Assembly: GCA_002412885.1 (NCBI GenBank)
Contig: DHVX01000067.1
Coordinates: 1-12,289 of the forward strand
Source: Bacteroidales bacterium UBA5197
GTDB taxonomy: Bacteria; Bacteroidota; Bacteroidia; Bacteroidales; Lentimicrobiaceae
Direction: 5' to 3'
Length of the DNA: 12,289 bases
Shown: positions 7,041 through 12,289 of the stretch, piece by piece
Position numbering within the stretch: position 1 is the first letter of the stretch
How the letters are laid out: the number at the start of each line of letters is the position of its first letter
Notes under the pieces: generated by a model
What the model was told of the DNA's origin: nothing
Databases searched by the model: none
Seen by the model: only the letters and a program-made list of their open reading frames with translations
Position numbers and translations under genes: made by a program

Positions 7041-8114
7041 ATGATAATAAAACCCACCTTTTCAGTCAATGAAACCATCAGCAGGAATAATATCCGGATG
7101 ATGAGCGAAAAAGCGGCAGCCAATCAACTGATCTTCCGCCCGCACTTTAAAACCCATCAGTCGGTTAAAACGGGTGAATGGTTTCGTGAGGCAGGTGTTA
7201 CAGCCATTACCGTTTCATCGGTAAATATGGCGCGGAAATTTGCTGCTGCCGGCTGGACCGATATTACCATAGCTTTTCCGATGAACATCCGCGAAGTGGA
7301 GCAAGTGTCGCAATTGGCTGAACAAGTAAAGTTGAATGTGTTGTTTGATACCCATGAACAAGTCTCTGCGCTTGCTTCACTGCTTAAGCAGGAAGCCGGC
7401 TACTTTATTAAAATAGACGTTGGTCACCACAGAGCTGGAATTTTGCCTGATGACACAGATTCCATCGATAGAATTATTTCTGCGGTTGGTTCAGAATTAC
7501 TGAATTTCAAAGGATTTCTTACCCATGCCGGACAAACGTACAGCGCGAAGAATAAGGATGAAATCCTGGGCATCCATCGAAAATCTGCTGAAATTCTTAA
7601 TGAATTAAAGCAGAAATACATTAATGAATTTCCCGGAATTATCACTTCTTCAGGCGATACTCCTTCGTGCAGTCTGGCCACTGACTTTACTGGCATCGAC
7701 GAAATACGCCCCGGAAATTTTGTGTATTACGATCTTATGCAGCTTCAGCTGGGCAGTTGCAGCTTTAATCAGATTGCTGCTGTGGTGATATGCCCGGTGG
7801 TGTCGGTTTATCCCTCCCGGAACGAAGCATTGATTTACGGGGGAGCAGTGCACCTCTCAAAAGAATCGCTCAACAGACCAGATGGCCGAAGAATTTTCGG
7901 ACTGGCAGTGCCTTTTATTGATGGGAAATTGGCTGATGCTGATGCATGGCTCCCACCTGAAGGAGATGATTTTGTGGTTTCGTTATCTCAGGAGCATGGA
8001 ATTATCAGCCTTGACAGCCAATGGTCAAAAAACCTGAAACCCGGAAATCTGGTGGCTATAATTCCGGTTCATTCCTGCCTGGCTGTGGATTTGCTTGGGA
8101 GCGGGGATTTTTGA
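7041..8114 (+). CDS. D-threonine aldolase / D-serine dehydratase family PLP enzyme
   Basis: The 357-residue protein has the fold-type III (alanine racemase-like) N-terminal barrel and the C-terminal D-serine dehydratase-like domain. RPHFKTHQS at 33-41 holds Lys37, the expected Schiff-base lysine for PLP. DVGHHRAGI at 126-134, HAGQTYS at 162-168 and the phosphate-binding SSGDTPS at 203-209 follow. EIRPGNFVYYD at 221-231 is typical of the family. Near the end, PVHSC has His344 and Cys346. In eukaryotic D-serine dehydratases the His-x-Cys pair binds Zn, while D-threonine aldolases studied in bacteria have His-x-Asp, so the metal site here is of the dehydratase kind. The likely substrate is a D-hydroxyamino acid, cleaved either to pyruvate and ammonia or to glycine and an aldehyde. 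The gene stands alone, divergent from lipoprotein 2 and convergent with the purF-like gene. The exact reaction is not settled. Confidence 0.88.
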   Translation: MIIKPTFSVNETISRNNIRMMSEKAAANQLIFRPHFKTHQSVKTGEWFREAGVTAITVSSVNMARKFAAAGWTDITIAFPMNIREVEQVSQLAEQVKLNVLFDTHEQVSALASLLKQEAGYFIKIDVGHHRAGILPDDTDSIDRIISAVGSELLNFKGFLTHAGQTYSAKNKDEILGIHRKSAEILNELKQKYINEFPGIITSSGDTPSCSLATDFTGIDEIRPGNFVYYDLMQLQLGSCSFNQIAAVVICPVVSVYPSRNEALIYGGAVHLSKESLNRPDGRRIFGLAVPFIDGKLADADAWLPPEGDDFVVSLSQEHGIISLDSQWSKNLKPGNLVAIIPVHSCLAVDLLGSGDF

Positions 8115-8122
8115 TAGAAATT

Positions 8123-8199
8123 GGAAGCCGGAGGTCGGAGGCCGGAGGTCAGAGGCCGGAGATCAGAGATCAGACGGAAGTCGGAAGTCGGAGGTCGGA
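8123..8199. repeat. Degenerate heptamer array RGARRYC (10 units)
   Basis: Ten 7-base units run in register, e.g. GGAAGCC, GGAGGTC, GGAGGCC, AGAGATC and GGAAGTC. One 4-base slip occurs at 8172-8175 and a partial GGA closes the block. The array starts 8 bases after the stop of the PLP-enzyme gene and continues straight into a second array at 8200. Confidence 0.9.
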
Positions 8200-8234
8200 A
8201 AATCCGAAATCCGCAATCCAAAATCCGAAATCAA
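8200..8234. repeat. Heptamer array AAATCCG (5 units), overlapping the purF-like stop codon
   Basis: The units are AAATCCG, AAATCCG, CAATCCA, AAATCCG and AAATCAA. The last unit contains TCA at 8231-8233, the complement of the TGA stop of the minus-strand purF-like gene. Read on the minus strand the units are GGATTTC-like, so they are roughly inverted relative to the array at 8123-8199. Confidence 0.88.
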
Positions 8235-10132
8235 TAAGCTCTTTCGTTTCTTCCTTCTATATAATTGATGAATGAACGATTAACCACCTTATTTCCTCCC
8301 GGCGTGGGATAATTTCCGGTAAAGTACCAGTCGCCGGTGTGGTTGGGAATGGCATCGTGCAGATCTTCAATGGTTTGATAAACTACCTGAACTTCGGCTT
8401 TGCAATCTACAGGAGTAACCAATTTCGAAATTTTAGCTGAAATCTGCTCTGCTGTAAACGGGCGGTAAATGTTCTTCACAAAATTGACCACTTCTTCCTT
8501 TGGCAGGTTTTCCTGAGCTTTGCAACTGAGGTAAACTTCATTGATTATGTGCGACAGTTTGTGTTCTTTCAGTAACTCAATGGCTGCGTTAAATGCCACA
8601 AAATCACCGAGTTTGGTCATGTCGATGCCATAGCAATCGGGATAACGAATCTGCGGCGCCGAAGAAGCCACCACTATTTTTTTGGGACCTAACCTGTCGA
8701 GAATGCGTATAATGCTCTTTTTGAGGGTTGTACCCCTGACTATTGAATCATCCAGCACAACCAGATTATCAACCCCCGGGTTAACAAGACCATAGGTAAC
8801 ATCATACACGTGAGCGACAAGATCATCGCGTGCATTGTCCTGTGTAATAAAAGTGCGAAGTTTTATATCCTTTACCGCGAGTTTTTCAACCCTGGCCTTC
8901 AGCTTAAAAATCTCATCCATTCTTGCGGGTGTAAGGTTTGCACCTTCTGCAAGGATCAGATCTTTTTTGATTTTATCGCAAAAATCTGCCAGCTCCTCCA
9001 CCAATCCGTAAAAAGCTACAGCAGCGGTATTGGGGATGTATGAAAAAACAGTGTTTTTCAGGTCGTGATTCACTGCTTTCAATATGGTTTTTGTGAGAAC
9101 CTTACCCAGGCGTTTACGTTCCTGATAAATATCAACATCGGTACCACGACTGAAATAAATGCGCTCAAATGAACAGGCCGCTTTTTTCTTTGGTTCCAGA
9201 ATCGGACTTAAAGTAACGGTTCCATTGCGCTCAACAATGAGTGCTTGTCCGGGCATAAGTTCCTTTACCTGTGTGTGATGCACATTCAGCGCAGTTTGAA
9301 TTACCGGCCTTTCAGAAGCAGCAACCACCACATCTTCATCCTGATAATAAAATGCAGGTCTGATGCCCGAAGGATCTCTGAAAACAAACGAATCTCCATG
9401 GCCAAACATTCCGGCAATGGCATAACCGCCATCCCAGTTGTAGGCCGATTGTTTAAGAATATCACTTACATTGAGTGCTTCGGCAATTTTTGAGGTAATG
9501 TCTTTTTTACTGTAGCCTTCAGCCTTGAATTTTGCATAAAGCCGTTCATTTTCCTCATCCAGAAAATGTCCGATTTTTTCGAGGATGGTAATGGTGTCAG
9601 ATGTCTCAACCGGATATTGCCCGAGTTCGAGCAGGCGGTTGAAGAGCTCATCCACATTGGTCATGTTAAAGTTGCCGGCAAGTACAAGGTTACGCGTCAT
9701 CCAGTTGTTTGCCCGTATCACGGGATGCAGATTCTGAATGTTGTTCTTGCCAAAAGTTCCGTAACGAAGATGTCCCATAAAGAGTTCACCTGCGAAACCA
9801 GTATTGTATTTCAGCCACTGCACATCCAGTCGGCGCTCAGCATGATCGTTTACCGATTGGTTGATTTCGTCATAAGCCCAGCGAAAGACATCGGCAATCG
9901 GAGTATTTGAATTTGACCGGTGACGGTTGATGTATTTGCTTCCGGGTCTGGGATCGAATTTGATGCAGGCAATGCCCGCTCCGTCCTGACCACGGTTGTG
10001 CTGCTTCTCCATAAGCAGGTGAAGCTTATTCAGTCCCCAGGTGGAAGTTCCGTATTTGTTCAGGTAGTATTCCAGAGGCTTCAGCAGCCTCACCATAGCA
10101 ATTCCACATTCGTGTTTGATTTGCTCACTCAT
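8231..10132 (-). CDS. purF: Long divergent amidophosphoribosyltransferase-like protein
   Basis: The 633-residue protein is longer than typical PurF (about 470-505). PurF forms phosphoribosylamine from PRPP and glutamine, the first step of purine synthesis. The N-terminal class II glutaminase domain begins after an eight-residue leader, with Cys9 as nucleophile in ECGIAMV, as in PurF with a removable propeptide. NRGQDGAG at 46-53 and GHLRYGTFG at 120-128 follow. The usual HNGN oxyanion segment reads GNFN (153-156). FRDPSGIRP at 251-259 is canonical. The PRTase domain keeps the PRPP loop VVLDDSIVRGTT at 458-469 and SSAPQIRYPDCYGIDM at 490-505, but the usual PDSG reads PNTA (367-370). An extra helical, charged segment lies at about 378-425. 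After about 560 there is a tail longer than in short PurF. Cys320, Cys500 and Cys537 sit near positions of the Fe-S ligands of Bacillus PurF, with one ligand of the CxxC missing. It may be a second PurF-like protein rather than the housekeeping enzyme. Confidence 0.85.
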   Translation of the reverse strand: MSEQIKHECGIAMVRLLKPLEYYLNKYGTSTWGLNKLHLLMEKQHNRGQDGAGIACIKFDPRPGSKYINRHRSNSNTPIADVFRWAYDEINQSVNDHAERRLDVQWLKYNTGFAGELFMGHLRYGTFGKNNIQNLHPVIRANNWMTRNLVLAGNFNMTNVDELFNRLLELGQYPVETSDTITILEKIGHFLDEENERLYAKFKAEGYSKKDITSKIAEALNVSDILKQSAYNWDGGYAIAGMFGHGDSFVFRDPSGIRPAFYYQDEDVVVAASERPVIQTALNVHHTQVKELMPGQALIVERNGTVTLSPILEPKKKAACSFERIYFSRGTDVDIYQERKRLGKVLTKTILKAVNHDLKNTVFSYIPNTAAVAFYGLVEELADFCDKIKKDLILAEGANLTPARMDEIFKLKARVEKLAVKDIKLRTFITQDNARDDLVAHVYDVTYGLVNPGVDNLVVLDDSIVRGTTLKKSIIRILDRLGPKKIVVASSAPQIRYPDCYGIDMTKLGDFVAFNAAIELLKEHKLSHIINEVYLSCKAQENLPKEEVVNFVKNIYRPFTAEQISAKISKLVTPVDCKAEVQVVYQTIEDLHDAIPNHTGDWYFTGNYPTPGGNKVVNRSFINYIEGRNERAY

Positions 10133-10204
10133 TCAGGCGGGGGTTTGTGTTAATCTTTTATATTTGCGGATGTAATGGATGTTCCCTTTCCGCGAAAGAA
10201 AGTG

Positions 10205-10212
10205 CAAAAATA
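10205..10212 (-). promoter_or_regulatory. -7 box for the purF-like gene
   Basis: The minus strand reads TATTTTTG, matching TAnnTTTG, 72 bases before the ATG at 10132. The -33 zone falls on the palindrome at 10228-10243. No purine riboswitch-like fold was evident in the short leader. Confidence 0.5.
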
Positions 10213-10227
10213 CACAAATAAGCCGCT

Positions 10228-10243
10228 GCTTTTAATTAAAAGC
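10228..10243. promoter_or_regulatory. 16-bp perfect palindrome between divergent promoters, possible operator
   Basis: GCTTTTAATTAAAAGC equals its own reverse complement. It lies 15 bases from the purF-like -7 box and 20 bases from the GNAT -7 box, so it overlaps or touches the expected -33 zone of both. This is the placing expected of a dimeric regulator site, but the AT-rich core could also arise by chance. Confidence 0.4.
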
Positions 10244-10263
10244 CCTTATTCCTGGTTTTTGAA

Positions 10264-10271
10264 TACATTTG
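10264..10271 (+). promoter_or_regulatory. -7 box for the GNAT gene
   Basis: TACATTTG matches TAnnTTTG, 50 bases before the ATG at 10322. A second match (TATATTTG, 10159-10166) lies further up, within the purF-like leader region. The nearer one is preferred. Confidence 0.5.
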
Positions 10272-10321
10272 GCTTATCTTATTAATAATGAATGCAATAA
10301 CCAATACGAACCTGCAACCAC

Positions 10322-10789
10322 ATGACAAAATCAACTGCAATCACCGTAAGGCCGGCCGTAATATCTGATGCACCGTTTATTATTGGCAGCCAGATAAAAA
10401 TGGCTGACGAAACTGAACAATTGCTGCTGATGAATGATGTTGTAAGTGCCGGAGTTAAGGCTGTATTTGCCGATCAGTCCCGGGGATTTTACCTTGTTGC
10501 CGAAGCAAACGGTGAAGCTGTCGGATGCCTGATGATTACCCCCGAATGGAGCGATTGGAGAAATGCCTGGGTGTGGTGGATACAATCGGTTTATGTGCAG
10601 CCGCAATCGCGCAAAGCCGGTGTTTTCGGCACGATGTATGATTACGTGAAAAACATGGTGATGCAGCGGAGCGATGTCTCAGGAATCAGACTTTATGTTG
10701 ACATCAGCAACCTTGCAGCTCAGGAGGTTTACAAGCGGGCAGGCATGAATGGCGGGCATTACCAGACATTTGAATGGATGAAAGGGTAG
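10322..10789 (+). CDS. GNAT family N-acetyltransferase
   Basis: The 155-residue protein has the size and layout of a single-domain GNAT enzyme, which moves an acetyl group from acetyl-CoA to an amine. The beta-alpha motif A is seen as WWIQSVYVQPQSRKAGVFGT at 85-104, with the pyrophosphate-binding loop around R97-K-A-G-V-F102. The last position of the usual Q/RxxGxG/A is Phe. Motif B follows as GIRLYVDISNLAAQEVYKRA at 121-140, then the terminal GMNGGHYQTFEW strand. Acidic residues at 29-32 and near 75 may help choose the substrate, which cannot be told from sequence. The gene stands alone, divergent from the purF-like gene; nothing ties it to purine metabolism beyond that shared upstream region. 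Confidence 0.88.
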   Translation: MTKSTAITVRPAVISDAPFIIGSQIKMADETEQLLLMNDVVSAGVKAVFADQSRGFYLVAEANGEAVGCLMITPEWSDWRNAWVWWIQSVYVQPQSRKAGVFGTMYDYVKNMVMQRSDVSGIRLYVDISNLAAQEVYKRAGMNGGHYQTFEWMKG

Positions 10790-10812
10790 CTGAGGATCTG
10801 AAAAACTATGAA

Positions 10813-10872
10813 CCACATAGAAACATAGAACACACAATATCTAATTCCTATGTGCCCTATGTGCCTATGTGG
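10813..10872. repeat. Imperfect inverted repeat with CTATGTG units
   Basis: The left arm CCACATAGAAACATAG (10813-10828) is complementary to the right arm (10857-10872) at 14 of 16 positions, with a 28-base spacer. Within the right side CTATGTG occurs three times (10848, 10857 and 10865). The plus strand continues in A's rather than T's, so it is not a standard terminator for the GNAT gene. It looks like an intergenic repetitive element. Confidence 0.75.
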
Positions 10873-10883
10873 CAAAAAAAAGA

Positions 10884-10903
10884 AACTTTGAACTTTGAAA
10901 CTT
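10884..10903. repeat. Short AACTTTG heptamer repeat
   Basis: AACTTTG occurs twice in tandem, followed by AAACTT. It is short, but has the same 7-base period as the arrays at 6861 and 8123. It lies 30 bases before the DUF4476-like gene and supplies TTTG boxes, though no TAnnTTTG follows at the right distance. I could not place a promoter for that gene. Confidence 0.5.
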
Positions 10904-10932
10904 AATATTAACACTTTTAATCAATCAGAAAT

Positions 10933-12015
10933 ATGAAAGCCAGACTATTTACCCTTCTCCTTTTGTTGCCGGTGTTGTTTGCATCAGGTCAGAGACCCCA
11001 ACGCTGCGATGTGCCACTTCCCGACCATATTTTCAAACAGAAGCAACGCTCTGTTACTTTGCAACCCACTGAAGAACTGAGGCTTCAGGTTGCCATCGCC
11101 ATTGCTTCCAAAAATTGCCTTTCGGTGATGCAGGTAAAATCGCTGGCCGATCAGTTTATTGATGATTACAGCCGGTTGGAATTTGCCAAAGCTGCATGGC
11201 ACAACACAGTGGATCAGGAAAATTATTATTTCGTGTATGATGCTTTTGCCTATTTTTCAACCGTGTTTATGCTTCACGATTACGTGCAAACCATGGACAG
11301 CCGTCCGGTTGACTATCTGCCACCATACGAACCACCGCTCAGCCTCAATTTTCCGGCGCTCGATTACCCGGCTTTCGAAAATTACCGCGGCCCGTCAAAC
11401 TGCAACTATCCCATCCGTGAAGACGATTTTTTAAGACTGGCTGCGCAGATATCAGCCAATAACGCTGAGCAGAACCGACTTCTGCTGCTTTCGCAAATGG
11501 CTCAGAATAACTGTCTGAGTGTGGCACAGGCTATGAAACTTTCTTCCATGCTTAAATCGGAGCCAAACCGCCTGACTTTCTTCCGCACTGCCCTTTCAAC
11601 CATTTACGATCTGGGCAACCTGCCGTTTGGTGCACAGATGTTTGCGCATATTCCCAACAAAGCGGCTTACAACGAAATGATCAGCAGACCAACTCCCGCA
11701 CCTCACCCGATTGGCCCGGTTCAGTGTTTTGTTTCGGATGAAGAGTTTTCGCAAATTACCAACTCCATCAAAAAAGAGAGTTTCAACAGCACCAAAGTCA
11801 CCTTAACCAAACAGATTCTCCGCAGCAAACAATGCTTTACCACAAGACAGGTAAAGGAGATGGTTAAACTCTTCAGCTTCGACGATTCCCGCCTCGAAAT
11901 TGCTAAATATGCATGGGATTACACCATCGACCGCGACAATTACTATCAGGTAGCCGATGTTTTCACTTTCAGCAGCAGCAAAGAGAGTCTGATGAAATTT
12001 CTGGAAGGGAAGTAA
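10933..12015 (+). CDS. Secreted protein with three DUF4476-like repeats
   Basis: The 360-residue protein starts with a signal peptide (MKAR, a Leu-rich core, likely cleavage near residue 19 after FASG), so it should be exported. The body has three repeats of about 85-95 residues (about 25-120, 157-248 and 265-358). Repeats 1 and 3 show the DUF4476 pattern best: CLSVMQVKSLADQFIDDYSR, then LEFAKAAWHNTVDQENYY at 62-99, and CFTTRQVKEMVKLFSFDDSR, then LEIAKYAWDYTIDRDNYY at 301-338. Repeat 2 is more diverged (CLSVAQAMKLSSMLKSEPNR at 194-213). All six Cys fall in pairs, one at each repeat's start and one inside it: 25/62, 157/194 and 265/301. A Pro-rich linker (129-145) follows repeat 1 and another (252-262) follows repeat 2. 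The domain's function is not known. The gene is monocistronic and ends at a strong terminator. Confidence 0.85.
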   Translation: MKARLFTLLLLLPVLFASGQRPQRCDVPLPDHIFKQKQRSVTLQPTEELRLQVAIAIASKNCLSVMQVKSLADQFIDDYSRLEFAKAAWHNTVDQENYYFVYDAFAYFSTVFMLHDYVQTMDSRPVDYLPPYEPPLSLNFPALDYPAFENYRGPSNCNYPIREDDFLRLAAQISANNAEQNRLLLLSQMAQNNCLSVAQAMKLSSMLKSEPNRLTFFRTALSTIYDLGNLPFGAQMFAHIPNKAAYNEMISRPTPAPHPIGPVQCFVSDEEFSQITNSIKKESFNSTKVTLTKQILRSKQCFTTRQVKEMVKLFSFDDSRLEIAKYAWDYTIDRDNYYQVADVFTFSSSKESLMKFLEGK

Positions 12016-12040
12016 GATCCGACAAGAATATAATCATGTA

Positions 12041-12080
12041 AAAACCGGGGAAAAGCTTTAATGCTTTTCTCCGGTTTTTT
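12041..12080 (+). terminator. Strong intrinsic terminator after the DUF4476-like gene
   Basis: A 16-bp stem (12041-12056 with 12063-12078) has a single G-T wobble and a 6-base loop, and ends in a run of six T's (12075-12080). It starts 26 bases after the stop codon. The A run on the far side could also let it act on the minus strand. Confidence 0.92.
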
Positions 12081-12152
12081 GTCATTCTAAAATTCCGTGA
12101 CATGGATAATGAACTTTATCAATAAACTTTCCCCGAAAAATCAGGCATTGCT

Positions 12153-12160
12153 TAACTTTG
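12153..12160 (+). promoter_or_regulatory. -7 box for the partial gene at the right edge
   Basis: TAACTTTG matches TAnnTTTG and lies 28 bases before the ATG at 12189. A near-match to the -33 box (TTTC, 12128-12131) lies 21 bases upstream. Confidence 0.6.
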
Positions 12161-12188
12161 GATTTTATTTCTCTTACCCTTCCCTCCT

Positions 12189-12289
12189 ATGGACTCAAAT
12201 CTTAAAGTACTGTTTGTTAATGCCAGTGACTCGTTTTACCGGACAAAAAAATACAAGGTTGGTGATTTCTTCGGGCCGGTTGATCTCGG
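12189..12289 (+). CDS. Partial gene, possibly aldehyde:ferredoxin oxidoreductase-like N-terminus
   Basis: The frame is open from the ATG at 12189 to the window edge (33 codons). It begins MDSNLKVLFVNASDSFYRTK and continues with a segment containing GDFFGPVDLG. A proper promoter box and an upstream terminator support a real gene start. The N-terminal pattern (short beta strand KVLFVN, then YK.GDFFGPVDLG) reminds me of aldehyde:ferredoxin oxidoreductase-like N-terminal domains. That rests on memory of the pattern alone, and with 33 residues and no cofactor motif it is tentative. The gene itself is much surer than its product. Confidence 0.5.
   Translation, partial: MDSNLKVLFVNASDSFYRTKKYKVGDFFGPVDL

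Noticed and set aside
8021..8275. Plus-strand open frame of 84 codons running through the repeat array
   Set aside because: It overlaps the end of the PLP-enzyme gene, the repeats and the purF-like 3' end, and its repetitive Arg/Ser/Glu composition comes from the heptamers. No promoter or family match.
10813..10903. Intrinsic terminator for the GNAT gene
   Set aside because: The plus strand continues with A's, not T's, after the hairpin. Only the minus strand has a short T run, and no minus-strand gene ends there.

Overview
The window reads as chromosomal DNA of a member of the Bacteroidota, probably Bacteroidales or a close relative. Nearly every gene or operon has a TAnnTTTG box (the Bacteroidota -7 element) 20-60 bases before its start. 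Shine-Dalgarno sequences are weak or absent. One gene encodes DUF4476-type repeats, which I know mainly from this phylum, and the long amidophosphoribosyltransferase-like protein is of a type common there. No tRNA, rRNA, CRISPR array, transposase or phage gene was seen.

Left half (1-6807): two related polysaccharide O-acylation modules stand back to back around a divergent promoter region at 3159-3373. Each has an AlgI-type MBOAT membrane acyltransferase followed at once by an AlgJ/AlgX-like SGNH-fold protein. The left module is on the minus strand and its AlgX-like gene runs off the window edge. The right module is on the plus strand, with stop and start codons directly abutting. Each module is accompanied by one of two paralogous small lipoproteins of unknown function. 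Together they are likely to move acyl groups across the inner membrane onto a cell-surface or exported glycan; the target glycan cannot be told from this window.

Right half (7041-12289): a fold-type III PLP enzyme of the D-threonine aldolase/D-serine dehydratase family (plus) converges on a long, divergent PurF-like protein (minus). The purF-like gene is divergent from a GNAT acetyltransferase, with a 16-bp palindrome between their promoters. Next come a secreted protein with three DUF4476-like repeats, a strong intrinsic terminator, and the first 33 codons of another gene, tentatively the N-terminus of an aldehyde:ferredoxin oxidoreductase-like protein.

Three intergenic spaces (6861-6981, 8123-8234 and 10813-10903) hold short repeats, mostly of 7-bp period but of different sequence. 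One lies between divergent promoters, one reaches into the stop codon of the purF-like gene, and one forms a large imperfect inverted repeat. The only intergenic gaps near 200 bp are 3159-3373 (promoters) and 6808-7040 (promoters plus repeats). No gap exceeds 300 bp.
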